Positions 34,209 to 45,914 of a DNA stretch of 64,000 nucleotides are shown in pieces. The position numbers and the translations under genes were made by a program. Source of the stretch: Mesorhabditis belari (taxonomy: Eukaryota > Nematoda > Chromadorea > Rhabditida > Rhabditidae); assembly GCA_958450365.1 (NCBI GenBank), contig CAUEEP010000758.1:2006565-2070564 (forward strand), written 5' to 3'. Each line of letters starts with the position of its first letter. Position 1 is the first letter of the stretch. The notes below the pieces were generated by a model. It was not told the origin of the DNA. It did not search any database and saw only the letters and a list, made by a program, of their open reading frames with translations.

Positions 34209-36224
34209 ATGAGTCGTGTCTACTTGGGTCGATTGCCTTATCGAGCCACAGTTCGAGATATCGAAAGGTTCCTTCTTTTATCTACCTTAATACCTGTAAT
34301 AGTAGCGCGCCTCCCCGTACAGTCGCGTAGTCTAATACACAATTTTGTGACGCTCGCTTCTCCGCGCTGCCTCGACGAAAAATGTGCGCTTAGATATCAA
34401 AAGATAGCGCTTGAAGCGAAGAATTTTTTGCTACTAACAGTTTTTTCTAAAATAAGTTTATTTTAGAAAAATCTGAGCGCGTTCAAAAAATGATTTACTA
34501 GGCGACTGTACGTCACTATGGGGAAGGGGGCGCTACTATTACATTACGGTGTCAATAGAATGTAATTTTTAATTTTTTAATACCGTAGAAATTCTAATAG
34601 AACCACCGCCCATAATTACGGCCGTACAATTGCGTAGTCGCAACGTCTAGCGCCTCCTTCTCAGCGCTGCTTTTCACTGAAGAGTGTGCTTTGGTGTCAA
34701 AAGATAGCTGAGATTCAGGGCTATTTTTGATGGCATACATACATTTTTAGAAAATTTGGGTGCTTAAAAAATGATTTTGTGAAAAAATTTATCGACTACG
34801 TGACTGTACGGGCGCTTCTATTAGAGTTTTTACGGTAAGCACAAGCCAGTGGCAGAAATAGATGCATATCAAAGAATTCTCGCAAATAAAAGGCAAAAGA
34901 AACGCTTTGAGATTTCTCGAAGGGTACGGCTCGGTCCGGGACATCTCGTTGAAGTACGGATTCGCTTTCGTCGATTTCGAGAATGTGCGCGATGCGGAAG
35001 ATGCGGTGCATGATCTGCATGGGAAGACGATGCCCGGTGACAGGTCCAAATGATCTAAAACCAAATTCAAGAAATTCAAGAAGTCAGTTAGAAACTTTCA
35101 TTTTCAGCCGTTTCCGAATAATTGTTGAGTTGGCGAAGGGGAATCCCCGTGGTGGAGACGCGTATCGATATGAAAAGTCAAGATCAAGATCAAGAAGTCG
35201 AGGTGGAAGAAAGAGTCGATCAAGGAGTAGAAAAAGATCCAGGTCAAGGAGTAGGAATCGGTGAGTGTTTTGATTTCTGGAGACATTGTTGAAAGTAATA
35301 ATTGATAAGACAGAATAATGGGAAAATATAAAAGATAAATCAATCTTGTTACCACACCACACTTGAATAAACTTTTAGTTCACGAGATCGAAAGGCTCGT
35401 CGACGAAGCCGTTCACGCTCACGAAGGTATGAGAATTATTTGAATTGATTGATTGATTTGAATTGATTGATTGCTTTAAATTGATTAATTGCTTTGGAAG
35501 CACGGTTATGAATAGTAAATGAGTGAAATTCGCAACAGATTCAATTCAAGAATTGCTCGAAATTTCAGCCGTGACCACAAGCGAACTCGTCGCAGTCGTA
35601 CTCGCAGTGAAAGCGATAGGTTTGTTTGAAGGGTTTTTTGAGTCGACAAGTTTTGCTTTCTTTTAGATCTCGATCTCGCGACAAGAAATCCAGATCACCG
35701 AAAGATCGAAAGAAATCAAAAGAAAAATCCCGTTCACGCGACCAAAAATCTCGATCGAAAGAGCGAAAATCTCGATCTCGTGATCGCAAATCTTCATCAG
35801 TTGAGAAGAAGTCCAAGTCGAGAAGTCGATCGGTGGAGAAAAATGGGAAAGACAAGGTAGACAAGGCTAAAGTTACCTCGGGATTGGAATAAACCAATCA
35901 AAAACTCAAAGTCTCAGTCTCATTTCAGTCTCATTCCCGTTCCTCATCGCGTGGTCACGATAAAGAGAACGGAAATGGTAAGGCGAGATCACAAAGTAAA
36001 GAGAAAACGCCTCAATCCCGAAGTGTCTCACCGGCACGTGGTTCGCCCGATCGTCAGAAAACCCAGTCGCCGAAGGTTTGTGAAGAAAAAAAAGCAGCAA
36101 TTTCACTAGACACGGTAACTGTGGTGTAATCTGTGAAAGCTCGGCCAACCAATAGAAAATCCCGAAGCTATCAAGAGTAGTATTTCTCGAACCTCCTCCT
36201 TTTCAGAGTGACAACGACGATTGA
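34209..36224 (+). CDS. SR splicing factor with one RRM and an RS domain
   Basis: Eight exons (34209-34267, 34912-35043, 35108-35260, 35379-35426, 35569-35619, 35667-35856, 35929-36075, 36207-36224) give 265 residues. One short RRM covers residues about 1-75: RNP2-like VYLGRL, RNP1 KYGFAFVDF, then RIIVELAKGNPRGG. The rest is an Arg/Ser-rich domain (SRSRSRSRGGRKSRSRSRKR and similar), ending SDNDD. SR proteins bind exonic enhancers and recruit U1/U2AF, with phosphorylated RS domains. The single RRM with GFAFV resembles the C. elegans RSP-5/SRSF4-6 group; which paralogue is uncertain. Intron 1 holds two MITEs of one family. For exon 7 two adjacent acceptors (ending 35916 and 35928) both keep the frame, a possible four-residue alternative. 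AATAAA lies at 36453-36458. Confidence 0.93.
34286..34550. mobile_element. TACCGTAAATACTGTAATAG MITE family, diverged copy in SR intron 1
   Basis: The ends ACCTGTAATAGTAGCGC and GCGCTACTATTACATTACGG are inverted. The interior GTACAGTCGCGTAGTC ... GGCGACTGTACGTC matches the family at 15954 and 37874. Confidence 0.75.
34581..34837. mobile_element. Same MITE family, second copy in SR intron 1
   Basis: TACCGTAGAAATTCTAATAG at the left is matched by CTATTAGAGTTTTTACGGTA inverted at the right. The internal TCAAAAGATAGCTGAGATTC corresponds to the family core. It ends 74 bases before exon 2 of the SR gene. Confidence 0.75.
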
Positions 36225-36510
36225 GAAGTGACCCACTTGTAAAAAGCACTTAAGTAAACTAAGTTTTGTTGGTTATTTGGTTATTTGTAATTATTTTCTT
36301 GTTATCATTGCTTTAAGTTGACATTCGACTCGAGTACCCCAACCTGTGCACTTGGAGTGAGAGATCAAGTACAATGAACACAGAAAACCTCGCTGCGAAC
36401 AACCACACCCACGCAATCAAGCTGAGATCTAAAGTGGTATCAAAAAATCATAAATAAAGTTTTTAGCTGCTAAAACGACCGTTAAATCTTCTTGAACTCG
36501 TTTTCATGGC

Positions 36511-36736
36511 CTAGCTACAGTAGACAAGTTCTAGAGTGCCCAGCTATTGTTCTACGCCACCTAGCTACAGTAGTTAGGTTCTAGGGTACCCAGCTATTGT
36601 TCTACGGTACCTAGCTACAGTAGTCAGGTTCTAGAGTGCCCAGCTATGATTCTACAGTACCTAGCTACAGTAGTCAGGTTCTAAAGGGTCCAGCTATGAT
36701 TCTACAGTACCTAGCTACAGTAGTCAGGTTCTATAG
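36511..36736 (+). repeat. About 50-bp tandem repeat, four and a half copies
   Basis: The unit contains CTAGCTACAGTAGTCAGGTT, CTAGAGTGCCCAGCTAT and TTCTACGGTAC. It lies just downstream of the SR gene poly(A) signal. Confidence 0.85.
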
Positions 36737-37245
36737 TAAGTGTTACTACAGTTCAAACCACATATAGGTGTTTTATAAATTTCAATCAGTTTTGGATTAG
36801 TTCCTTCCGGGCTAGACTAGCCACGATAGGCTTACTATTCATTCCTGAGCCTGCCTTCAGTCTTGGAAAATCTTTAACAGAATAAATCACATTTAAATTT
36901 CTCAGCTCCTCAAGTGTGCCCAGGGGTCAGAGTCGAGTATCAAAGAGTCTCTAGCTCAAGCCTCAAGCCCATCATCCTCAATCCATCATACACCTCTTCT
37001 TCATTTCTTTTTTCTTCCTTTTCGGCTCATTCTCTTTCTTTGGTTGTTATTGTTTTTGCAACTGATGTTTCACGGTTTTTTTGTCATCGTTGAATAAATA
37101 TTTAGAGTTCTTTATGGAATAGTAAATGTTCAGAGCTTTGAAACAACGTTCATTCTGGCTTACAGACTGCAGATTTCAAATTACTATAGAAAATAGTGAT
37201 AGCTTACAGGTTTTTTTTGCTTCATTTGCAAAATAGAGATAACAA

Positions 37246-37482
37246 CTACAGTACTGGACAATGAAATATGATATTTGAAAAACGATCGTCACTTTCGCGC
37301 GTCTGTAACTCCCTTGTCTTTGAGTTTAAACTATTAGTGTTATACATTTTCTGAAAGCTCTTTTCAAGGGCTACACAATGGTAATATTAATATTTAGAAA
37401 TCCGGTAAAGACAAGGGAGTTACAGACGCGCGAAAGTGACGATCGTTTTTCAAATATCATATTTCATTGTCCAGTACTGTAG
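37246..37482. mobile_element. CTACAGTACTGGACAATG MITE, copy 2
   Basis: Perfect terminal inverted repeats (CTACAGTACTGGACAATGAA and its complement at 37463-37482). The inner arms CACTTTCGCGCGTCTGTAAC and CAGACGCGCGAAAGTG are also inverted. The interior is nearly identical to 13356-13590. Confidence 0.9.
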
Positions 37483-37873
37483 ATGCGCTTTCTAAAAGAT
37501 CGGAGATTTGAAAAGCTACTGTAGCCTTTTCTTCGAATTATGACTTTACCGTTGATCACATTCAATTCACGGTTTTATTCTTCATCGAAAGAGTTGTATA
37601 TAACGTTTTTGTCTCCAAATTTTCCGGTAAAGAGTTTTGTTAAAAAGTCTCTGAATATTTCGAGATATTTGCAGCAACTGTTCATCTTCATAATCATCTT
37701 CATCTTCAGAGTTATCTTCATAATAAAGCTTGATTATTTTAAGATCTAAAATTATCTTTACAATTTAAAAAGTTTAATTATTTTCCAAAGCAGATGAAAA
37801 GTTAAGCTGAAATTCTACTGTTTGTTTTTCAAGCAAAAAAAGTGAGTAAAATAGGAGTCACAGAAAAGATACA

Positions 37874-38141
37874 TACCGCAAATACTGTAATAGTACCCCG
37901 CCCCCATAATGACGGTGCGGAGTATTGCGTAGTCTAGCTTTGAACGCGTTTTTCTCGACATTGGTTTATGCTACAATACGCGCTTAGTTATCAAAAAATA
38001 GCTGAAATTCAGGGCTATTTTTTGATACCAAAGAGGCATTTTTCGAAAGTACGGGCGCTTTGAAAAAAATGAAATACTAAAAAACTTTTGCGACTACGCG
38101 ACTGTACGAGGGGGTGGGGTACTATTACAGTATTTACGGTA
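37874..38141. mobile_element. TACCGTAAATACTGTAATAG MITE, intergenic copy
   Basis: Ends TACCGCAAATACTGTAATAG and CTATTACAGTATTTACGGTA. The length of 268 bp is the same as the copy at 15954. Confidence 0.9.
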
Positions 38142-39385
38142 TGCAATCTATGACTATAAAGATGTTATTTTAAGATTGCTGAACTTAAAATCAGTTAGTT
38201 CAGGCAAAAAGAGTAGCAATCGATGCAGAAACTGAACGCTGAGAAGCTAACGAGTAGCTTTTTCCTAAAAAAGAGGAGCACACATCCGCGCGAAATAAAG
38301 CAAAAAAAAAAACGTTTTCTATCCGATTTGGATGTTCGAATATCCATTTGATGAAGAAAAATGTGCTGAAAATGAATCTGAAAGAATTTATTTTAGCACG
38401 AGCAGCTCGGAGGGGTAAAATGGAAGATTTTCTTTTGCATTCTCAAAGTTACAGAAATAAGCTGGCTCTAAAATATTTCAAGGATAATTTACGGTAAAAA
38501 TATTCCCAAAACGAAATATTAAGAGATTTTTTTACCAAAAAACTCTTTGCCGGAAAAATTGGGGGGAAAAACGTTGTATCCACGTTTTTCTGGTCACCTG
38601 TATTTAAGTGAATCGGGCAAAATCTAAAGGAAATGTTAAGGTAGCTTTTTAAATGGCCCATAATTCGTTAAATTACCGAGGAGCACACCTTACTAGGGAA
38701 CGGCAGATTTGGATGTAGAAGAAGTGAGAGATGATGAGGAACATGAATATGAAATGGGAAGTGATCAATGGTTGGCAATGGTTGGCAATGCTAGACTACG
38801 CAACACTCCGCACCGTCATTATGGGGGTGGGGTACTACAGTATTTACGCTAGCTACCGTAACTCAAAAGGGCCTATAGAGGAAGATATTTTAACAGTGAT
38901 AGAATCTTTGAACGATCATCTTTTATTTATGGATACTTTAACAACTGTTGAATATCCCAAAGCTTCCGAGAAACTTTATCTTACTATTGTTTTTTTACCT
39001 CTAATGCAAATGCTTCTGCTTTTTGCTTACTCATCTACTACTCGTTCACCCCCAATCTCCCCTTCGTATTCAAAAATTCTTTTCTTCCAACATTCTTTGT
39101 CCTTTTTCAGCATTTTCTTGTCATTCATCTTTTTCATTTTCTTTTTATTTTCATTCAGAGCTAATCTAAGGCACATGTTTGACGATTTTAACCGGACAAT
39201 GACCGGGAAATGACCGGGCAATGATTAAATAAGCAATAATCTTCTAATCGGTCAATGATTAAATGTCAAAACTTTCGATTCTGGCTACATTTTTCTCTGT
39301 TCATCGCAAGGGTATTCAAAAATTCCTTTTTCTCATCCTTTTTCTATCAAAAGGGCCCATGAAAGGGCGAGGGATTTTGCGCTAA

Positions 39386-39600
39386 GGCCGTGCTGGGGGA
39401 GAGATGGGGTGGAGGAGAAGGGGTGGAGGAGAAGGGAGGGGTAGAGGGTGAGGACAGGGGCAGGGGCGGGGCTTGGAGTCGACCCAGCTTCCCTGCTGTG
39501 CCTGGTGCGGTCCCCGTCTCTCCCCCTCGCCCCTCTCACTCTCCGTGTCACTCATCCCCTCCGTCGACCCCTTTCCCCCTTTCTTCTTCCCCCGGAGTTT
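39386..39600. promoter_or_regulatory. Strand-asymmetric purine/pyrimidine tract in a promoter
   Basis: Positions 39390-39475 are almost all purine (GGGGAGAGATGGGGTGGAGG and similar). Positions 39515-39600 are almost all pyrimidine (CCGTCTCTCCCCCTCGCCCC and similar). The two are separated by a short GC-rich spacer. They could pair as an imperfect stem or form a triplex. It ends 48 bases before the ATG of the acidic protein gene. Confidence 0.55.
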
Positions 39601-39647
39601 TCCCGCGTATTTTTCGCCTATATTTTTGCTTGTTTTTGATCTCAAAG

Positions 39648-42600
39648 ATGTCCGACGAGGTAATTAGTTGCTAGCTGATAATTGTCAATTGTCAATTGCT
39701 GTCAATTGTTCAGGCTGTCACTGCACCAGAGGTTGAGAAAGTTGCCGAGGAGGAGCCGGCAAAGGAGCTCGAAGAGAAGTGAGTCATCAATTTCGAAAAT
39801 TCGAATTTCGGAATACAGTCAATCCTGACCTAGCTTACAATTAGCTTTGTATACAATAAAGTTGATAGTCTGTAGACTACAATATAGTCTATAGAGTTTA
39901 CCCAATAGATTAGACATGTAGTAGTTCGAATCTACAAGTCTAATCTAGTCTAATCTAGTCTAATCTATTGTAAAATCTACTATAGCTCTAAAGCTAATCA
40001 AAGTCTAAACTTATCTACTTCAAAGAGTTAACCAGTTCCCAATAAAATCAATGAAACTCTATATTTTGAAGCAAGACCAAGGTTAAGGTTTCAGGCTAGC
40101 TAAGAGCTTAAGAGCTTTGCCCTAATGTAGAGACGATCTATAGATCTATAGAGACGGACTACAGTACCCTATACGGCTAAAATCACACGGACATTTGCCT
40201 CTATATCGTGCTTTATCGTAAATCGATAGCCTCAGGGAGAGGTTAAAAATAGTGGGTGTCGAAAACAAAGATTGATCCGTTTGTTTACGCCAACCGAGAA
40301 GAAAAGAGAGAGAAAGAGAGATGGGAGACAGGCGGGGTCTTTGATATCCAAGAAGAGGCCCACAAATCTCATCCATTCTCCGATCATCACCATATTTATT
40401 AGGGTTAAACAAATAAGATTTCTATTTAGGATTTGAGAAATTATCGATCGACCTTTTCTGGCGCAAGGATTACAGTTCATTTTAAAAAAGAGAATTCCTT
40501 TTAAAAAGAGAATTCCTTGAGTACCGAAGGAATTCCCAAGGATTCCTTCCCCTTAGTATGGGGTGACTATAGTCATGGTGACCATCGTACGATGGTACCA
40601 TCCAAGAAGAGGCCCACAAATCTCATCCATTCTCCGATCATCACCATATTTATTAGGGTTAAAAAAATAAGATTGCTATTTAGGATTTGAGAAATTATCG
40701 ATCGACCTTTTCTGGCGCAAGGATTACAGTTCATTTTAAAAAGAGAATCATTGAAAGAGAATTCCTTTTGGCTAACTTGCAGAGACTCGAATTGTATTGT
40801 TAAATTATTGAGCTTTATATTTGAAAAAGATGGAGATCAATGACAGTTATTTCTGTAGGATAAATCTGGAAATACTGGAAACACTGGAAAGCTCAAAAAG
40901 CACCTGGTTGTAATTAGACTGTGAGTGCTTGATTTTCAAGATTTTTAACTAGAAAACTTCCCCAATTTACATCCTCCAAGTTTGAATAGTGACATCATTG
41001 AATAGGCTTTACAATGTAGAAATATTATGGTCAGAGTTTCAATCTCATGGTCAGTGACTTGGTGACTGATTCTGGTCAATCCCGGGTTCTGACTTCTACA
41101 GACCCTGACTATTAGCTCCAGTTGGAATATCCCTGAGCGCCGGGGTGGCGTAACACTAGTGTGGCTGTGGCAGAATTAGAGACCCGGGTTCGATCCCCGG
41201 TGGACTGGTTCATGGCCCAGTCCACCGGGGATCGGTGGACCAGTTCTTAATGCGAGAAGCCTATCCAGCCATCTTCGCCTTTAGTACAGTATAAAAAACA
41301 TCAAATCTTCATTTCAGGGTCGGCGAGACGGCGCCCGAGGACGCTGCCGAGGCTGAGGCTGAAGCTGAGGCTGAAGCTGAAGCTGAAGTTGAGGCTGAAG
41401 GTGGTGAGGAAGAGGAGAACGCTGAATCGCCTGAAAGAAGCGATGAGGGAAATGAGGAAGAAGAGGGAGGAGATGAAGAAAAAGAAGAAGAGCAAGCAGG
41501 AGTTGAAGGAGGAGATGGAGAAGAGGAAGCCGTGAAAGACCAAGAGAATGGAGAGAAAGTCGATACGAATGGAAATGTGAGTATGAAAAGATTAGTTACA
41601 CCTTGCGAAGATTAGACTTGAATTAAAGTGGTATTTAGGTAAAGAGTACTATGTCTATTTTGTCATTTTTCCTGGGAACTCTTGACTTTATCCAGGCTCC
41701 TTTTCTTTTTCTTCAAAGTTTTGCACTTGAGTGACTGACAGACACAGATTGACAGACTGACAGACACAGATTGACAGACTGACAGACACAGACTGACAGA
41801 CACAGATTGACAGACTGACAGACACAGACTGACAAAGAGTTTTGGCAAAGAGTATTAAATCAGACTTAAACCAAGAGAAATTGGACTGAATTTTTGGAAT
41901 TTATAACTTACAAAAATTGAATTATTATAGAATAGACTTAAATTTTCAGGATCGCAAGCGCGCCGAGGGTGACGTCGCGGACGAGGATGAGGCGCCGGCG
42001 AAGAAGAAAAAAGTTGATGAGGTGAAAAAGAAATTCAGTTGATAAGAATAGATTGATAAACCTAATAGATTTATGAAGATCTTAGCTATATAAATCTAAT
42101 AGGTTTTTAAATTTTAAATAGAATATTTTCAGTTAAATAAATAACCCCATTTTGAAAAGCTATGACGAAAAGTAATTTCATGGCCATTTCATTTGTAGTC
42201 GTGTTTTTTTGAGAAAGAACGAAAACGGTTTTTGTACCGAGACACGGTATACGGTAAAAGAACTTAAATGCAAATCTTGGGATATTTAACTGAAGATATA
42301 TGGTGGGCTAAGGTAGAAAGATTTGACGCACATTTTACGAGGAATACGGTAGTGATAGGCTACAGTAAAAGGGCTTCAATGTACGAGGAATACGGTAGCT
42401 ATAGGATACGGTAAAAGGGCTTAAATCAAAAGAACTTAAATGCAAATCTTGGGATATTTAACTAGAGATATATGGTGGGTTACGGTAGAAAGATTAGACG
42501 CAAATTTTACGAGGAATACGGTAGCGATAGGCTACGGTAAAAGGGCTTAAATGCAAAAGATTAAATGCAAATTTTACCGGCTTAAATGCAAATTAATTAT

Positions 42601-42682
42601 TTGGAATATTCAAATGGAAATTAACTTAGCGACTTTGCAGGACGAAGAGCCGACCGCGGTCGTCGAGGCCACCGACGCTTGA
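39648..42682 (+). CDS. Prothymosin-alpha-like acidic nuclear protein
   Basis: Five exons (39648-39659, 39714-39778, 41318-41576, 41950-42021, 42641-42682) give 149 residues. About half are Glu or Asp and there are no aromatic or Cys residues. It starts MSDEAVTAPEVEKVAEEEPA, has a long EA/EE region, and ends with a basic-acidic block: DRKRAEGDVADEDEAPAKKK then KVDEDEEPTAVVEATDA. Vertebrate prothymosin alpha has the same order: MSD start, acidic middle, KRAAED block, DTKKQK nuclear signal. It binds histones and is intrinsically disordered. The resemblance is in layout and short motifs, so homology is inferred and convergence is possible. The first coding exon is only four codons. AATAAA at 43083-43088. 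Introns carry duplicated and tandem repeats. Confidence 0.8.
40341..40755 (+). repeat. Direct duplication of about 155 bp in intron 2
   Basis: Copies at about 40341-40497 and 40598-40755 share AAGAAGAGGCCCACAAATCT, CATATTTATTAGGGTTAAA and TTATCGATCGACCTTTTCTG with very few differences. This is a recent duplication. Confidence 0.85.
41134..41212 (+). pseudogene. tRNA-like sequence with intact T arm
   Basis: A perfect T arm (CCGGG TTCGATC CCCGG) follows box A-like GGGTGGCGTAACACTAG. The 5' end does not pair with the 3' TGGACTG, so the acceptor stem is missing. The T arm is part of a larger palindrome (CCAGTCCACCGGGGATC at 41216-41234). It lies in intron 2 of the prothymosin-like gene. Confidence 0.4.
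41731..41833 (+). repeat. Tandem repeat (GACTGACAGACACAGATTGACA)n
   Basis: Units of 22 and 14 bases built from GACTGACAGACACAGA and TTGACA, about five copies. It lies in intron 3 of the prothymosin-like gene. Confidence 0.85.
42270..42560 (+). repeat. Repeats with GGTTACGGTAGAAAGATT, tandem pair
   Basis: Two diverged copies of a block of about 110-130 bp (TTGGGATATTTAACT, GATATATGGTGGG, CGGTAGAAAGATT, ACGAGGAATACGGTAG, GGCTTAAATGCAAA). A third copy lies downstream at about 43209-43330. The copy pair is in intron 4 of the prothymosin-like gene. Confidence 0.75.
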
Positions 42683-43846
42683 ATATCTTGAGAGAAATGT
42701 TCCCTGCTCCTTCCCTCCTCGGCCCTTGACACTCCATCTTGTTGACCACAAACCCATCTGTCTGTTTTCATATTTGTTATTATCATTTTGTTCAGATTAT
42801 CAAAATCACGGCTTACTTTTTCCCTACTAGAATATCTCAAATTTAAAACAAAATTCACGGTTTAGTTACCAAATCAGCATTTTACCGAGAAAAGCATCAA
42901 TTTTTTTTGAATTTCTTTTGGTTTAGCTATCAAATTGGGCAACTGGATTTAAATTTGTTTTGTTTTTTTATCATTTTTCCAATCGATAATCATTTGTCTT
43001 TTGGCATAATCTCTTTACATTTTAAACCAGTGACGTGTTTTTTTTTCTTCTTCTTCTTTAAACTAACTTTGTTTGTTTTTTGAATAAATTATTATTCACT
43101 ACAAGAGAAATTGTGAGAAAATGGAAAAGAACGTTTAAAAATGAAAAAAATTAATCGATTACTTGGCAGTGTTTTGAGAAAAGCGCTATTGAGATCGAGA
43201 TAGAGGAAAATAGTTAAATCTTGAGATGTTTAACTGAAGATATATGGTGGGCTACGGTAGAAAGATTTGACGCAAATTTGACGAGGGATACGGTAGCGAT
43301 AGGATACGGTAGAAGGGCTTAAATAGTTAAATTCAAATTTCAAAATTAGATTAATCAAAAAGTTAGCTGAATATTAAAGTATAGGATTATCGAAAAATGA
43401 AATGGCAAAGCTCGATGAGAAATTGATTTTTCGTTAATATGTAGATTTTGGCGGAAAAGAGCACTTAGCTGCAGCACTTGACTCAGTGTCAAATAGAAAG
43501 TACATTATCAAGATGTTCAGCTACTGTTTTGCTATTTTGCACTGTTCATAAAGTAGCCAAATCTATATGGGATTTTTTTGAATCAATTCGATGCCAGCTT
43601 GCTATCGCCGGCTTGATCGACGACTACAGTGAAGCGTTGTTGTCCATTCGCCGAAGTCGACTCTCCGTTCACCTCCTCGGGGATTTCCTGGCTCACGGCA
43701 ATTCCTGGAATTTGATGCCAGCTTGATTTTAAAGTTAAGTATTGACTTTTGTGATATCTTGCTGTCATACAAATTCGCCTGGCTAACAATAAGTGATGAA
43801 CACTCCTAAATCAGATTCCCATTTGACAATCAGATTCCCAACTGCT

Positions 43847-44237
43847 CAGTAGACATGGACAAAAATGAAAAACTGTCACACTACAAACGCTTTTAATTTG
43901 CTGCAAATCTGCCTCATTGACAGGATCTATAGCTCAAAAAAATAGAGAATCTCAAGAGCTATCGAATGAACCAAAGCACGCAAATATCAATGCTAAAGAA
44001 AGTTACAGTGGCTTGTAGCGCGACTCGAAACGAACCGTACTTGCGCGTAGTCGAAGCGATCAAATAAGGCTACGAACCACTATAGCTTTCTTTAGCATTG
44101 ATAGTTTGAATGTGATTTAGTCCATTCGAAAGCTCTTGAGATTCTTTATTTTTTGAGCTATAGATCATGTCAATCCGAGAGATTTGAAGCAAGTTAGAAG
44201 CGTTTGCAGTTTACGTTTATAGTGCCCATGTCTACTG
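43847..44237. mobile_element. Foldback MITE with TIR CAGTAGACATGG, about 390 bp
   Basis: The left end CAGTAGACATGGACA and right end TGCCCATGTCTACTG are inverted. Inner arms are also matched (GATCTATAGCTCAAAAAA with TTTTTTGAGCTATAGATC-like; CAATGCTAAAGAAAG with CTTTCTTTAGCATTG). No ORF. Confidence 0.85.
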
Positions 44238-45914
44238 CTTTGTAGTCAGCTATTTGCCAAAGCAGATCTAAAGTTGGATGGGTAGACTGCCCAGGGTTGG
44301 TCCAAAAGTTCAAGCCAGAGTCTACCCAGAGTCTACCCAGAGTCAGGCCAGGGCAAGTCCTGGTCTGACTTCTGGGTCTTGGCTCCTAGAAGCCTAGCAC
44401 GCCAGTTAGCCTCACTCCACTGAAATCTTTTCCCGGATTGACTCTGTAAGCAAATTTGAAGAGTTGGGAACGGGTAAGGAAAGACTGTGCGTGTCCTTGT
44501 CCTGTATTTTTTTTTGTGCAAAGGGGATGGAGGCTCGAGACGGTGAGTGAAGGGAGGGGTGAGGGGGTGAATTGACCGGGGAAAGGGACTGGGGGTGGAT
44601 CGGGGGGACCGGAGGGGACGCGCACCGCAAAAAAAAGGGGAAGAATCGCCCCCGATGAAGGCGTCGAAATCCGAGCCGCTGCACAAAAAAAAGAGGAATT
44701 TTTGAGGGGGAAATCGATAAAGCACTCTTTTCACCTAATTTCTCTCTTGCTTTATTTGTGGAGAAGCTCCAAGTCTTTTTCTATCGATCTTTTACTCTTT
44801 AGACCACACGCATCCTCTTTCCAAAAGACAAAGACATTTTTACTGATTTTACTGATTGAATTTACAAGAATACGGACGGTTAGCGTGAGAGTTTTTCTTC
44901 AGAAAATCAAAAATCAAACCCTCTTTGATTAAAGAGCAAAGATTGACGCTTTGAGACAAGTTTTTGGCTTACGGATTTAAAATTTTAAAAATTGGCTCAG
45001 TAATTATTTGTATGTTTGGTTTTTCTTATTTTATTATTAACTTTCAGTCTTTAAGACTTGGCTATCCAAGTCTTAAAGACTGAAAATTAATATTAAGATC
45101 AAATAGACTCTCTAGAACACACCTATGAGTGTTCTAGAGAGTTCTGACTTTACCTTTGCTACATCAACAAGCCTCTTGACTTCCCAAGAGTCATGTCTAG
45201 ACTTTTGGCAGAGTTCTGACTTATTCATAAGCAATCAAATATATAACATTCTTGGCATTCATTGTACTGTTGAACCAGTTACAGTCTTCCGTCCTTTATT
45301 CACCATTTGACCGTCTCACTAGACACAGGTGGAATTGGTATCACCGTGAAAGAGATTGAAAGAGGGTAAGAGAGGAGAAATCTTTTAGCCAAGAGATGTG
45401 CCAATTATATCTATCCACCAATCAAGTGAGAGAGGAGACCTTGGGCATAGTGATGAGACAAAGAGAGATCAGAGAAGCTCATACAAATCCCATAAACTGG
45501 GCGGATTTCCCTCCCCAGGATCTTCCCGCCCTTTTGTGTCCTCTGATTCAATGCGAATTTCTCTATTCACATTTTCTATTCTCTTTCTCTTTCCATCAAT
45601 TCCCATCTTTCCCCTCTCCCCTCACTCCACAGTCTTTCCCTTTTTGAACTTTGCACAAAAAAAAACTGTTCTTTTTGAGCGCGGTTCTTTTTCGGAGAAC
45701 CCTTAGTAAGGTTTTCGAAATTTCGTGAGCGACGATTACGAAATCTTAGATGGAATGGAAACCAATTTAATTGAATATTTCATTTTAAATTATTTAAATT
45801 AAATAATATATAATAAATAGTAAAGAAACATAAAGAATAAATAAATTTAAATAGATTGAAATTTTTAATTTTAATTAGGGTAAAAAAATTTAACAAGAGG
45901 AGGAACAAATATGT
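44238..45914. other. Gene-free interval with GC-rich patches
   Basis: The GC-rich patch at 44400-44690 is open in three minus-strand frames at once, so none is credible. Two short perfect palindromes lie at 45048-45088 (CAGTCTTTAAGACTTGG and its complement) and 45110-45145 (CTCTAGAACAC/GTGTTCTAGAG). They may be hairpins. Confidence 0.45.

Larger units (their letters stand above)
36737..39385. other. Gene-free interval with MITEs
   Basis: Contains two full MITEs (37246-37482 and 37874-38141) and one end fragment (38791-38850). A 160-codon open frame at 38731-39213 includes the MITE fragment and low-complexity Ser/Phe runs. I regard it as chance. Confidence 0.5.

Noticed and set aside
38731..39213. 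160-codon plus-strand open frame
   Set aside because: It contains a MITE end fragment and continues into Ser/Phe low-complexity sequence, with no splice or start context. Most likely chance.
44333..44734. 133-codon minus-strand frame and two overlapping frames
   Set aside because: Three frames are open at once in a GC-rich, pyrimidine-biased patch. The Pro/Ser/Arg-rich composition is what such DNA gives in any frame.
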